A stretch of DNA of 64,000 nucleotides from Magnolia sinica (Eukaryota; Streptophyta; Magnoliopsida; Magnoliales; Magnoliaceae), in contig NC_080579.1 of NCBI RefSeq assembly GCF_029962835.1, positions 62,001-126,000 of the forward strand. The letters are read 5' to 3'. A program made the translations under genes and the position numbers. Positions 25,201-40,475 of this stretch are shown here, piece after piece (position 1 is the stretch's first letter; every line of letters starts with the position of its first letter). The notes under the pieces were generated by a model. It saw only the letters and a program-made list of their open reading frames with translations, did not search any database and was not told where the DNA came from.

Positions 25201-27933
25201 CGATGCAAACTCATCATATGATTGAAGCTGCTTTTCATGATCCAAACTCAACATATGATTGAAGCTGCTTTTCATGATACAAACTCAACATATGATTGAA
25301 GCTGCTTTTCATGATCCATGGCAATGGATATGCTAAGTTGATCCATGCGCTAAAACCCTCTTCTGTTCGATTACACAATTCAATCAATCAGGTTTCTTTT
25401 TACAACGATCCAAATAAATATGATTCGGCCCATTTCTAGTGATCCAAACCTTTGACATTGGCCATTTCGATGGATAAAAATCATTGACATGCTTGAGCCA
25501 TTCAGTGGATAAAAATTGTTCATATCATTAGGCTCATTCTACGATCCAAACTCATCATACGATTGAAGCTGCTTTTCATGATCCAAACTCAACATATGAT
25601 TGAAGCTGCTTTTCATGATCCAAACTCAACATATGATTGAAGCTGCTTTTCATGATCCATGGCAATGGATATGCTAAGTTGATCCATGTGCTAAAACCCT
25701 CTTCTGTTTGATACACAATTCAATCAAGCAGATTTCTTTTTACGACGATCTAAATAAATATGTTTCGGCCCATTTCTAGTAATCCAAACCTTTAACATTG
25801 GCCATTTCGATGGATAAAAATCATTGACATTGACATGCTTAAGCCATTCAGTGGATTAAAAGTGTTCATATCATTAGGCTCATTCGACAATCCAAACTCA
25901 TCATACGATTGAAGCTGCTTTCCATGATCCAAACTCCTCATATGATTGAAGTTCCTTTTCACGATCCAAACTCAACATATGATTGAAGCTGCTTTTCATG
26001 ATCCCAACTCAACATATGGTAGAAGTTGCTTTTCATGTTCCATTGCAATGGATGTGCTAAGTCATGCATTAAAACCCTCTTCTGTTCTATATACAATTCA
26101 ATTAATATGATTTGGCCCATCTAGTGATCCAAACCTTTGACATTGGCCATTTTGATGGATAAAATCATTAACATACTTGAGCCATTTAGTGGATCCAAAT
26201 TGTTCGTATGATTAGGCTCATTTCGCGATCCAAATTCATCATACGATTGAAGCTGCTTTTCAAGATCCAAACTCAACATATGATTGAAGTTGCTTTTCAT
26301 TATCCAAACTCAACATATGATTGAAGCTGCATTTCATGATCCATGGCAATGGATATGCTAAGTTGATCCCTGTGCTAAAACCCTCTTCTGTTGGATTGTA
26401 CAATTCAATCAATCAAGTTTCTTATTACAACAATCCAAATAAATATGATTCGGCCCATTTCTAGTGATCCAAACCTTTGACATTGGCCACTTCGATGGAT
26501 AAATATCATTGACATGCTTGAGCCACTCAGTGGATAAAAATTGTTCACATCTTTAGGTTCATTCGACGATTCAAACTCATCATACGATTGAAGCTGCTTT
26601 TCATGATCCAAACTCAACATATGATTGAAGCTGCTTTTCATGATACAAACTCAACATATGATTGAAGCTGCTTTTCATGTTCCATGGCAATAGATATGCT
26701 AAGTTGATCCATACGCTAAAACCTAAAACCCTCTTCTGTTCGATTACACAATTCAATCAATCAGGTTTCTTTTTACAACGATACAAATAAATAAGAATCG
26801 GTCCATTTCTAGTGATCCAAACCTTTGGCATTGGCCATTTCGATGAATAAAAATCATTGACATGCTTGAGCCATTCAGTAGATAAATATTGTTCTTATCA
26901 TTAGGCTCATTCGACGATCCAAACACATCGTACGATTGAAGATGCTTTTCATGATCCAAACTCATCATATGATTGAAGCTGCTTTTCATGATCCATGGCA
27001 ATGGATATGCTAAGTTGATCCATGTGCTAAAACCCTCTTATGTTTGATACACAATTCAATCAAGCAGATTTCTTTTTACGACAATCTAAATAAATATGTT
27101 TTGGCCCATTTCTAGTAATCCCAACCTTTAACATTGGCCATTTCGATGGATAAAAATCATTGACATTGACATGCTTGAGCCATTCAGTGGATTAAAAGTG
27201 TTCATATCATTAGGCTCATTCGGCAATCCAAACTCATCATACGATTGAAGTTGCTTTCCATGATCCAAACTCCTCATACGATTGAAGTTCCTTTTCACGA
27301 TCCAAACTCAACATATGATTGAAGCTGCTTTTCATGATCCCAACTCAACATATGATTGAAGCTGTTTTTCATGATCCAAACTCAACATATTATTGAAGCT
27401 ACTTTTCATGATTGAAAATCATCATATGCTTGAAGCTGCTTTTCATGATCCATGCGATAAAACCCTCTTTTGTTTTTGATACACAATTCAATCAAGACAT
27501 TTCTTTTTACAACGATCTAAATAAATATGATTCGGCCCATTTCTAGTGATCCAAACCTTTAACATTTGCCATTTCAATTGATAAAAATCATTGATATGCT
27601 TGAGCCATTCAGTGGATCAAATTTGTTCATATCATTAGGTTCATTCGGCGATCCAAACTCATCTTACGATTGAAGTTGCTTTCCATGATCCAAACTCATC
27701 ATACGATTGAAGTTGCTTTTCACGATCCAAACTCAACATATGATTAAAGCTGCTTTTCATGATCCAAACTCATCATATGGTAGAAGTTGCTTTTCATGTT
27801 CCATGGCAATGGATGTGCTAAGTTGATCCATGCCTTAAAACCCTCTTCTGTTCTATACACAATTCAATGAATCAGGTTTCCTTTTATATCAATCCAAATT
27901 AATATAATTTGGCCCATTTCTAGTGATCCAAAC

Positions 27934-28038
27934 CTCTCGTTTCAACACTGAGGTCATGGTATCGATTCCCAAGTGGGGGTGGCTAACAGTGAAGTGTGAA
28001 CTGAAAGTGAGGTGTACTAATAGGCTAACAAAAAAAAA
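27934..28038 (+). mobile_element. SINE-like insertion, copy 1
   Basis: This is 105 bp inserted in a type-c monomer and flanked by a 13-bp duplication TAGTGATCCAAAC (27921-27933 and 28039-28051). It contains GGTATCGATTCCC, close to the RNA polymerase III B box of tRNA genes, and ends in an A run. Target duplication, B box and A tail together suggest a 5'-truncated tRNA-derived SINE. It has no A box and no open frame. Confidence 0.7.
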
Positions 28039-31000
28039 TAGTGATCCAAACGTTTAACATTGGACATTTCGATGGATAAAAATCATTGACATGCTTGAGC
28101 CATTCAGTGGATCCAAATTGTTCATATCATTAGGCTCATTTCGCGATCTAACTTCATCATACAATTGAAGCTGCTTTCCACGATCCAAATTCATGATACG
28201 TTGAAGTTGCTTTTCAAGATCCAAACTCAACATATGATTGAAGTAGCTTTTCATGATCCGAACTCAACATATGACTGAAGCTGCTTTTCATGATCCATGG
28301 CAATGGATATGCTAAGTTGATCCATGCGCTAAAACCTTCTTCTGTTTGATACACAATTCAATCAAGCAGATTTCTTTTTACGACAATCTAAATAAATATG
28401 TTTCAGCCCATTTCTAGTAATCCAAACCTTTAACATTGGCCATTTAGATGGATAAAAATCATTGACATTGACATGCTTGAGCCATTCAGTGGATTAAAAG
28501 TGTTCATATCAATAGGCTCATTCAGCGATCCAAACTCATCATACGATTGAAGCTGCTTTCCATGATCCAAACTCCTCATACGATTGAAGTTCCTTTTCAC
28601 GATCCAAACTCAACATATGATTGAAGCTGCTTTTCATGATCCCAACTCAACATATGATTGAAGCTGCTTTTCATGATCCAAACTCAACATATTATTGAAC
28701 CTGCTTTTCATGATCGAAAATCATCATATGCTTGAAGCTGCTTTTCATGATCCATGACAAGGGATGTGCTAAGTTGTTCCATGTGATAAAACCCTCTTCT
28801 GTTTGATACACAATTCAATCAAGACGTTTCTTTTTACAACGATCTAAATAAATATGATTCGGCCCATTTCTAGTGATCCAAACCTTTGACATTGGCCATT
28901 TCAATGGATAAAAATCATTGACATGCTTGAGCCATTCAGTGGATCAAATTTGTTCATATCATTAGGTTCATTCGGCGATCCAAACTCATCATACGATTGA
29001 AGTTGCTTTCCATGATCCAAACTCATCATACGATTGAAGTTGCTTTTCACGATCCAAACTCAACATATGATTGAAGCTGCTTTTCATGATCCAAACTCAT
29101 CATATGGTAGAAGTTGCTTTTCATGTTCCATGGCAATGGATGTGCTAAGTTGATCCATGCCTTAAAACCCTCTTCTGTTCTATACACAATTCAATGAATC
29201 AGGTTTCCTTTTATAACGATCCAAATTAATATCATTCGGCCTATTTCTAGTGATCCAAACCATTGACATTGGCCACTTCGATAGATAAAAATTATTGACA
29301 TGCTTGAGCCATTCAGTGGATCCAAATTGTTCATATTATTAGGCTCATTTCTCGATCCAAATTCATCATACGATTGAAGCCACTTTTCACTTTTCAAGAT
29401 CCAAACTCTACATATTATGAAGCTGCTTTTCATGATCCAAACTCAACATATGATTGAAGCTGCTTTTCATGATCCATGCAAATGAATGTGCTAAGAGGAT
29501 CCATGCCTTAAAACCCTCTTATGTTCTATACACAATTCAATAAATCAGGTTTCCTTTTATAACGATCCAAATTAATATCATTAGGCCTATTTCTAGTGAT
29601 CCAAACCATTGACATTGGCCACTTCGATAGATAAAAATCATTGACATGCTTGAGCCATTCAATGGATCTAAATTGTTCGTTTGATTAGGCTTATTTGCAG
29701 ATCCAAATTTATCATATGATTGAAGCTGCTTTTCATGATCTAAACTCAACATATGATTGAAGTTGCTTTTCATGATCCAAACTCAACATAAAAGTGAGGC
29801 TGCTTTTCAGGATCCAATATGGTTGAAGCTGCTTTACATGAACCACGACAATGCATATGCTAAGTTGATCCATGCGCTAAAACCTTCTTTTGTTCGATAC
29901 ACAATTCAATCAAGCGAGTTTCTTTTTACAACGATCCAGATAAATATGATTCAGCCCATTTCTAGTGATCCAAACCTTTGACCTTGGCCATTTCGTTGGA
30001 TAAAAATCATTGACATGCTTGAGCCATTCAGTGGATCAAAATTGTTCATATCATTAGGCTCATTCGGCAATCCAAACACATCGTACGATTGAAGATGCTT
30101 TTCATGATCCAAACTCAACATATAATTGAAGCTGATTTTCATGATCAAAACTTAACATATAATTGAAGCTGATTTTCGTGATCCAAACTCAACATATCAT
30201 TGAAGCTGCTTTCAATGATCCGTTGATCCATGCCTTAAAACCCCTTTTCTTCTATACACAATTCAATAAATCAGGTTTCCTTTTATAACGATCCAAATTA
30301 ATATCATTCGGCCTATTTCTAGTGATCCAAACTATTGACATTGGCCACTTCGATAGATAAAAATCATTGACATGCTTGAGCCATTCAATGGATCCAAATT
30401 GTTCATATGATTTGGCTTATTTGCCGATCCAAATTTATCATATGATTGAAGCTGCTTTTCATGATCCAAACTCAACATAAGATTGAAGTTGCTTTTCATG
30501 ATCCAAACTCAACAAAAAAGTGAGGCTGCTTTTCAAGATCCAATATGGTTGAAGCTGCTTTTCAGGATCCAATATGGTTGAAGCTGCTTTTCATGATCCA
30601 TGGCAATCCATATGCTAAGTTGATCCATGCGCTAAACCTTCTTTTGTTCGATACACAATTCAATCAAGCAAGTTTCTTTTTACAACGATCCAGATAAATA
30701 TGATTCAGCCCATTTCTAGTGATCCAAACCTTTGACCTTGGCCATTTTGTTGGATAAAAATCATTGACATGCTTGAGCCATTCACTGGATCAAAATTGTT
30801 CATATCACTAGGCTCATTCAGCGATCCAAACTCATCGTACGATTGAAGATGCTTTTCATGATCCAAACTCATCATATGATTGAAGCTGCTTTTCATGATC
30901 CATGGCAATGGATATGCTAAGTTGATCCATGTGCTAAAACCCTCTTCTGTTTGATACACAATTCAATCAAGCAGATTTCTTTTTACGACGATTTAAATAA

Positions 31001-33597
31001 ATATGTTTCGGCCCATTTCTAGTAATCAAAACCTTTAACATGCTTGAGCCATTCAGTGGATTACAAGTATTCATATCATTAGGCTCTTTCGGCGATCCAA
31101 ACTCATCATACAATTGAAGCTGCTTTCCATGATCCATACTCCTCATACAATTGAAGTTCCTCTTCATGATCCAAACTCAACATATGATTGAAGCTGCTTT
31201 TCGTGATCCAAACTCATCATATGGTAGAAGTTGCTTTTCATGTTCCACGGCAATGGATGTGCTAAGTTGATCCATGCCTTAAAATCCTCTTCTGTTCTAT
31301 ACACAATTCAATGAATCGGGTTTCCTTTTATAAGGATCCAAATTAATATGATTTGGCCCATTTCTAGTGATCCAAACCTTTGACATTGACCATTTCGATA
31401 GATAAAAATCATTGACATGCTTGAGCCATTCAATGGATCCAAATTTTTCGTATGATTAGGCTCATTTTGCGATCCAAATTCATCATATGATTGAAGCTGC
31501 TTTTCAAGATCCAAACTCAACATATGATTGAAGCTGCTTTTTATGATCCAAACTCAACATATGATTGAAGTTGCATTTCATGATCCATGGCAATGGATAT
31601 GCTAAGTTCATCCATGTGCTAAAACCCTCTTCTGTTGGATTGCAAAATTCAATCAATCAGGTTTCTTATTACAACAATCCAAATAAATATGATTCGGCCC
31701 ATTTCTAGTGATCCAAACCTTTGACATTGGCCATTTCGATGGATAAAAATCATTGACATGCTTGAGTTCAGTAGATAAAGATTGTTCGTATCATTAGGCT
31801 CATTCGACGATCCAAACGTATCATACGATTGAAGATGCTTTTCACTATCCAAACTCAACATATGATTGAAGCTGCTTTTCGTGATCCAAACTCATCATAT
31901 GGTAGAAGTTGCGTTTCATGTTCAATTGTAATGGATGTGCTAAGTTGATCCATGCCATAAAACCCTCTTCTATTCTCTACACAATTCAATGAATCGGGAT
32001 TTCTTTTATAACGATCCAAATTAATATGATTTAGCCCATTTCTAGTGATCCAGACCTTTGACAATGACCATTTTGATGGATAAAAATCTTTGACATACTT
32101 GAGCCATTCAGTGCATCCAAATTGTTCGTATGATTAGGCTCATTTCTCGATCCAAAGTCAGCATACGATAGAAGCTGCTTTTCACGATGCAAACTCAACA
32201 TACGATTGAAGCTGCTTTTCACGATCCAAACTCAACATATGGTTGAAGCTGCTTTTCATGATCCAAACTCAACATATGATTGAAGCTACTTTTCATGATC
32301 TATGGCAATGGATATGCTAAGTTGATCCATATGATAAAACCCTCTTCTGTTCGATTACACATTTCAATCAATCAGGTTTCTTTTTACAACGATCCAAATA
32401 AATATGATTCGGCCCATTTGTAGTGATCCAAACCTTTGACATTGGCCATTTCGATGGATAAAAATCATTGACATGCTTGAGCCATTCAGTGGATTAAAAT
32501 TGTTCGTATAATTAGGCTCATTCGATGATCCAAAAACATCATACGATTGAAGCTGCTTTTCATGATCCAAACTCAACATATGATTGAAGCTGCTTTTCAT
32601 AATCCAAACTCATCATATGGTAGAAGCTGCTTTTCATGATCCATGCAAATGGTTGTGCTAAGTTGATCCATGCCTTAAAACCCTCTTCTGTTCTAAACAC
32701 AATTCAATCAATCAAGTTTCCTTTTATAACGACCCAACTTAATATGATTCGGCCTATTTCTAGTGATCCAAACCTTTGACATTGGCCATTTCCATGGATA
32801 AAAATCATTGAGATGCTTGAGCCATCCAAAGGATCCGAATTGTTCGTATGATTAGGCTCATTCGCCGATCCAAATTTATCATATTCTTGAAGCTGCTTTT
32901 CATGATCCCAACTCAACATATGATTGAAGCTGCTTTTCATGATCCCAACTCAACATATGATTGAAGCTGCTTTTCATGATCCCAACTCAACATATGATTG
33001 AAGCTGCTTTTCATGATCCAAACTCAACATATTATTGAAGCTGCTTTTCATGATCGAAAATCATCATATGCTCGAAGCTGCTTTTCATGATAAATAACAA
33101 TGGATATGTTAAGTTGATCCATGTGATAAAACCATCTTCTGTTTGATACACAATTCAATCAAGTCGTTTCTTTTTACAACGATCCAAATAAATATGATTC
33201 GGCCCATTTCTAGTGATCCAAACCTTTGACATTGCCCATTTCAATGGATAAAAATCATTGACATGCTTGAGCCATTTAGTGGATCAAATTTGTTCATATC
33301 ATTAGGTTCATTCGGCGATCCAAACTCATCATACGATTGAAGTTGCTCTCCATGATCCAAACTCATCATACGATTGAAGTTGCTTTTCATGATCCAAACT
33401 CAACTGATTGAAGCTGCTTTTCATGATCCAAACGCATCATATGGTAGAAGTTGCTTTTCATGTTCCATGGCAATGGATGTGCCAAGTTGATCCATGCCTT
33501 AAAACCCTCTTCTGTTCTATACACAATTCAATGAATCAGGTTTCCTTTTATAATGATCCAAATTAATATAATTTGGCCCATTTCTACTGATCCAAAC

Positions 33598-33702
33598 CTC
33601 TCGTTTCAACACTAAGGTCATGGTATCGATTCCCAAGTGGGGGTGGCTAACAGTGAAGTGTGAACTGAAAGTGGGGGGTACTAATAGGCTAACAAAAAAA
33701 AA
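33598..33702 (+). mobile_element. SINE-like insertion, copy 2
   Basis: The sequence is nearly the same as copy 1 and sits at the same monomer position with the same duplicated bases (left copy TACTGATCCAAAC, right copy TAGTGATCCAAAC). The flanking monomers also match those of copy 1, for example CCGAACTCAACATATGACTG on the right, so this is an array duplication rather than a new insertion. Confidence 0.7.
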
Positions 33703-36700
33703 TAGTGATCCAAACGTTTGACATTGGATATTTCGATGGATAAAAATCATTGACATGCTTTTGCCATTCAGTAGATTCAAATTGTTCATATCATTAGGCT
33801 CCTTTCGCGATCCAAATTCATCATACGATTGAAGCTGCTTTCCGCGATCCAAATTCATCATACGTTGAAATTGCTTTTCAAGATCCAAACTCAACATATG
33901 ATAGAAGCAGATTTTCATCATCCGAACTCAACATATGACTGAAGCTGCTTTTCATGATCCATGGCAATGGATATGCTAAGTTGATCCATGCGATAAAACC
34001 CTCTTCTATTCGATTACACATTTCAATCAATCAGGTTGCTTTTTACAACGATCCAAATAAATATGATTCGGCCAATTTCTAGTGATCCAAACCTTTAACA
34101 TTGGCCATTTCGATGGATAAAAATCATTGACATGGTTGAGCCATTCAGTGGATCAAAATTGTTCATATCAATAGGCTCGTTCGGTGATCTAAACTAATCA
34201 TATGATTGAAGCTGCTTTTCATGATCTATACTCAACATATGATTGAAGCTGCTTTTCATGATCCAAACTCATCATATGGTAGAAGTTGCTTTACATGTTC
34301 CATGGCAATGGATGTGCTAAGTCATGCCTTAAAACCCTCTTCTGTTCTATACACAATTCAATTAATATGATTTGGCCCATCTAGTGGTCCAAACCTTTGA
34401 CATTGACAATTTTGATGGATAAAAATCATTGGCATACTTGAGCCATTCAGTGGATCCAAATTGTTCGTATGATTAGGCTCTTTTCGCGATCCAAATTCAT
34501 CCTACGATTGAAGCTACTTTTCAAGATCCAAACTCAACATATGATTGAAGTTGCTTTTCATGATCCAAACTCAACATATGATTGAAGCTGCTTTCCATGA
34601 TCCATGGCAATGGATATGCTAAGTTGATCCATGTGCTAAAATCCTCTTCTATTGAATTGCACAATTCAATCAATCAGGTTTCTTTTTACAACAATCCAAA
34701 TAAATTTGATTTGGCCCATTTCTAGTGATCCAAACCTTTGACATTGGTCATTTCGATGGATAAAAACCATTGACATGCTTGAGCCATTTAGTGGATAAAA
34801 ATCATTAGGCTCATTCGACGTTCCAAACTCATCATACGATTGAAGCTACTTTTCATGATCCAAACTCAACATATGATTGAAGCTGCTTTTCATGATCCAA
34901 ACTCAACATATGATTGAACCTACTTTTCATGATCCATGGCAATGGTTATGCTAAGAGGATCCATGCACTAAAACCCTCTTCTGTTCAATTACACAAGTCA
35001 ATCAATTAGGTTTCTTTTTACAAAGATCCAAATAAATATGATTCGGCCCATTTCTGGTGATCCAAACCTTTGACATAGGCCATTTCGATGGATAAAAAGC
35101 ATTGACATGCTTGAGCCATTCAGTGGATAAAAATTGTTCATATCAATAGGCTCATTCGACGATCCAAACTCATCATACGATTGAAGCTACTTTTCACGAT
35201 CCAAACTCAACATATTATTCAAGCTGCTTTTCATGATACAAACTCAACATATGATTGAAGCTGCTTTTCATGATACAAACTCAACATATGATTGAAGCTG
35301 CTTTTCATGATCCATGGCAATGGATATGCTAAGATGATCCATTCGCTAAAACCATCTTCTGTTTGATTACACAATTCAATCAATCAAGTTTCTTTTTACA
35401 ACGATACAAATAAATATGATTCGGCCCATTTCTAGTGATCCAAACCTTTGACATTGGCAATTTCGATGGATAAAACTCATTGACATGCTTTAGCCATTCA
35501 ATAGATAAAAGTTGTTCTTATCATTAGGCTTATTCGACAATCAAAACTTATCATACGATTGAAGGTGCTTTTCACTATCCAAACTTAATATATGATTGAA
35601 GGTGCTTTTCACTATCCAAACTTAATATATGATTGAAGCAGCTTTTCATGATCCAAACTCATCATACGGTAGAAGTTGCTTTTCATGTTCCATTGCAATG
35701 GATGTGCTAAGTCATGCCTTAAAACCCTCTTCGGTTCTATACACAATTCAATTAATATGATTTGGCCCATCTAGTGATCCAAACCTTTGACGTTGACCAT
35801 TTTGATGGATAAAAATCATTAACATACTTGAGCCATTCAGTGGATCGAAATTGTTCATATGATTAGGCTCATTTCTCGATCCAAATTCATCATACGTTCG
35901 AAGTTACTTTTCAAGATCCAAACTCAACATATGATTGAAGCTGCTTTTCATGATCCATGGCAATGGATATGCTAAGTTGATCCATGCGCTAAAATCCTCT
36001 TCTATTGAATTACACAATTCAATCAATCAGGTTTCTTTTTACAACAATGCAAATAAATTTGATTCGGCCCATTTCTAGTGATCTAAACCTTTGACATTGG
36101 CCATTTCGATGGATAAAAATCATTGACATACTTGAGCCATTCAATGGATAAAAATCATTAGGCTCATTCGACTTTCCAAACTCATCATACGATTAAAGCT
36201 GCTTTTCATGATCCAAACTCAACATATGATTGAACCTGCTTTTCATGGTCCGAACTCAACATATGATTGAACCTGCTTTTCATGATCCATGGCAATGGTT
36301 ATGCTAAGAGGATCCATGCGCCAAAACCCTCTTCTATTCAATTACACAATTCAATCACTCAGGTTTCTTTTTACAATGATCCAAATAAATATGATTCGGC
36401 CCATTTCTAGTGATCCAAACCTTTGACATAGGCCATTTCAATGGATAAAAATCATTGACATGCTTGAGCCATTTAGTGGATAAAAATTGTTCATATCATT
36501 AGGCTCATTCGACGATCCAAACTCATCATACGATTGAAGCTGCTTTTCATGATCCAAACTCAACATATGATTGAAGCTGCTTTTCATTATACAAACTCAA
36601 CATATGATTGAAGCTGCTTTTCATGATCCATTGCAATGGATATGCTAAGTTGATCCACGCGCTAAAACCCACTTCTATTGGATTACACAATTCAATCAAT

Positions 36701-37851
36701 CAGGTTTCTTTTTACAACAATCCAAATAAATTTGATTCGGCCCATTTCTAGTGATCCAAACCTTTGACATTGGCCATTTCGATGGATAAAAATCATTGAC
36801 ATGCTTGAGCCATTCAGTGGATAAAAATTGTTCATATCATTAGGCTCATTCGACGATCCAAACTCATCATACGATTGAAGCTGCTTTTCAAGATCCAAAC
36901 TCAACATATGATTGAAGCTGCATTTCATAATCCAAACTCATCATATGGTAGAAGCTGCTTTTCATGATCCATGCAAATGGTTGTGCTAAGTTGATCCATG
37001 GCTTAAAACCCTTTTCTGTTCTAAACACAATTCAATCAATCAGGTTTCCTTTTATAACGATCCAACTTAATATGATTCGGCCTATTTCTAGTGATCCAAA
37101 CCTTTGACACTGGCCATTTCAATGGATAAAAATCATTGAAATGCTTGAGCCATTCAATGGATCAGAATTGCTCGTATGATTAGGCTCATTTGCCAATCCA
37201 AATTTATCATATGATTGAAGCTGCTTTTCATGATCCCAACTCAACATATGATTGAAGCTGCTTTTCATGATCCAAACTCAACCTATGATTGAAGCTGCTT
37301 TTCATGATCGAAAATCATCATATGCTTGAAGCTGCTTTTCATGATCCATGACAATGGATATGCTAAGTTGATCCATGCGCTAAAACCCTCTTCTGTTTGA
37401 TACACAATTCAATCAAGCAAGTTTCTTTTTACAACGCTCTAAATAAATATGATTCGGCCCATTTCTAGTGATCCAAACCTTTGACATTGGCCATTTCAAT
37501 GGATAAAAATCATTAACATGCTTGAGCCATTCAGTGGATCAAATTTGTTCATATCATTAGGTTCATTCGGCAATCCAAACTCATCATACGATTGAAGCTG
37601 CTTTTCATGATCCAAACTCATCATACGATTGAAGTTTCATGATCCAAACTCAACATATGATTGAAGCTGCTTTTCATGATCCAAACACTTCATATGATAG
37701 AAATTGATTTTCATGTCCCATGGCAATGGATGTGCTAAGTTGATCCATGCCTTAAAAACCTTCTTCTATTCTATACACAATTCAATGAATCGGGTTTCCT
37801 TTTATAACGATCCAAATTAATATGATTTGGCCCATTTCTAGTGATCCAAAC

Positions 37852-37959
37852 CTCTCATTTCAACACTGAAGTCATGGTATCGATTCCCAAGTGAGGGTGG
37901 CTAACAGTAAAGTGTGAACTGATAGTGGGGTGTACTAACAAGCTAACAAGAAAAAAAAA
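37852..37959 (+). mobile_element. SINE-like insertion, copy 3
   Basis: The third copy occupies the same site of a type-c monomer (TAGTGATCCAAAC at 37839-37851 and 37960-37972). It is slightly more divergent, with a longer A-rich tail interrupted by G. It has the same origin as copies 1 and 2. Confidence 0.7.
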
Positions 37960-39889
37960 TAGTGATCCAAACCTTTGACATTGGACATTTCGATGGATAA
38001 AAATCATTGACATGCTTGAGCCATTCAGTGGATCCAAATTGTTCGTATGATTAGGCTCTTTACGCGACCCAAATTCATCATACGATTGAAGCTGCTTTTC
38101 AAGATCCAAACTCTACATATTGTGAAGCTACTTTTCATGATCCAAACTCAACATATGATTGAAGTTGCTTTTCATGATCCATGCAAATGAATGTGCTAAG
38201 TGGATCCATGCCTTAAAACCCTCTTCTGTTCTATGCACAATTCAATAAATCAGGTATCCTTTTATAACGATCCAAATTAATATCATTCGGCCTATTTCTA
38301 GTGATCCAAACCTTTGACATTGGCCACTTCGATAGATAAAAATCATTGACATGCTTGAGCCATTCAATGGATCCAAATTGTTCGTATGATTAGGCTCATT
38401 TGCCAATCCACATTTATCATATGATTGAAGCTGCGTTTCATGATCCAAACTCAACATATGATTGAAGTTGCTTTTCATGATCCAAACTCAACATAAAATT
38501 GAGGCTGATTTTCAGGATCCAATATGGTTGAAGCTGCATTTCATGATCCACGGCAAAGCATATGCTAAGTTGATCCATGCGCTAAAACCCTCTTTTGTTC
38601 GATACACAATTCAATCAAGCGAGTTTCTTTTTACAACGATCTAGATAAATATGATTCAGCCCATTTCTAAAGATCCAAACCTTTGACATTGGCCATTTCG
38701 ATGGATAAAAATCATTGACATGCTTGAGCCATTCAGTGGATCAAAATTCTTCATACCATTAGGCTCATTCGGCGATCCAAACACATCATACGATTGAAGC
38801 TGCTTTTCATGATCCAAACTCGACATACGATTGAAGCTGCTTTTCATGATCCAAACTCGACATATGATGGAAGCTGCTTTTCATGATCCAAACTCATCAT
38901 ATGCTTGAAGTTGCTTTTCATGTTCCATGGGATATGCTGAGTTGTTCCATGCGCTAAACCCTCTTCTGTTCGATTACCCAATTCAATCAATCAGGTTTCT
39001 TTTTACAATCATCCAAATAAATATGATTCATCCCATTTCTAGTGATCCAAACCTTTGACATTGGCCATTTCGATGGATAAAAATCATTGACATGCTTGAG
39101 CCATTCAGTGGATAAAAATTGTTCATATCATTAGGCTCATTCGACGATCCAAACTCATCATACGATTGAAGCTGCTTTTCATGATCCAAACTCAACATAT
39201 GATTGAAGCTGCTTTTCATGTTCCATACTCATCATATGGTAGAAGCTGCTTTTCATGATCCATGTAAATGGATGTGCTATGTTGATCCATGCCTTAAAAC
39301 CCTCTTTTGTTCTATACACAATTTAATCATCAGGTTTCTTTTTACAATGATCCAAATTAATATGATTCGGCCCATTTCTAGTAATCCAAACCTTTGAAAT
39401 TAGCCATTTCGATGGATAAAAATCATTGACATGCTTGAGCCATTCAGTGGATCAAAATTGTTCATATCATTAAGGTTATTTGGCGATCAAAACTCATCAT
39501 ACGATTGAAGCTACTTTTCATGATCCAAACTCATCATACGATTGAAGATGCTTTTCATGAACCATGCCTTAAAACCCTCTTTTGTTCTATACACAATTCA
39601 ATGAATCGGGCTTCCATTTATAGCGATCCAAATTAGTATGATTTGGCCCATTTCTAGTGATCTAAACCTTTGACATTGACCATTTCGATGGATAAAAATC
39701 ATTGACATGCTTGAGCCATTCAGTGGATCCAAATTGTTCGTATGATTAGGCTCATTTCGCGATCCAAATTCATCATACGATTGAAGCTGCTTTTCAAGAT
39801 CCAAACTCAACATATTTTTAAAACTGCTTTTCATGATCCAAACTCAACATATGATTGAAGCTGCTTTTCATGATCCATGGCAATGGATA

Positions 39890-40475
39890 TGCGAAGTTGA
39901 TCCATTCGCTAAAATGCTCTTCTGTTCGATTACACAATTCAATCAATCAGGTTTCTTTTTACAACGATACAAATCAATATGATTCGGCCCATTTCTAGTG
40001 ATCCAAACCTTTGACATTGGCCATTTCAATGGATAAAAATCATTGACATGCTTTTGAGCCATTCAGTGGATAAAAATTGTTCATATCATTAGGCTCATTC
40101 GACGATCCCAACTCAACATATTTTTACAACTGCTTTTCATGATCCAAACTCAACATATTTTTAAAACTGCTTTTCATGATCCAAACTCAACATATGATTG
40201 AAGCTGCTTTTCATGATCCATGGCAATGGATATGCGAAGTTGATCCATTCGCTAAAACGCTCTTCTGTTCGATTACACAATTCAATCAATCAGGTTTCTT
40301 TTTACAACGATACAAATCAATATGATTCGGCCCATTTCTAGTGATCCAAACCTTTGACATTGGCCATTTCAATGGATAAAAATCATTGACATGCTTTTGA
40401 GCCATTCAGTGGATAAAAATTGTTCATATCATTAGGCTCATTCGACGATCCCAACTCATCATATGATTGAAGCTG
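39890..40475 (+). repeat. tandem duplicated satellite segment (343-bp step)
   Basis: Private features recur 343 bp apart: 'CATGCTTTTGAGCC' at 40048 and 40391, 'CATTCGCTAAAA(T/C)GCTC', CAACGATACAAATCAATATG, and CATATTTTTA(A/C)AACTGC modules. This is a local duplication of more than one module near the right end of the core. Confidence 0.75.

Noticed and set aside
27934..28038. tRNA gene because of the B-box-like motif
   Set aside because: There is no A box, no anticodon arm and no acceptor stem; an A tail and target duplication favour a SINE.
13133..39834. Many minus-strand frames of 60-84 codons with similar peptides
   Set aside because: They follow the satellite monomer, most lack any context of a gene, and stop codons come and go between monomers. 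Kept only as a low-interest finding.
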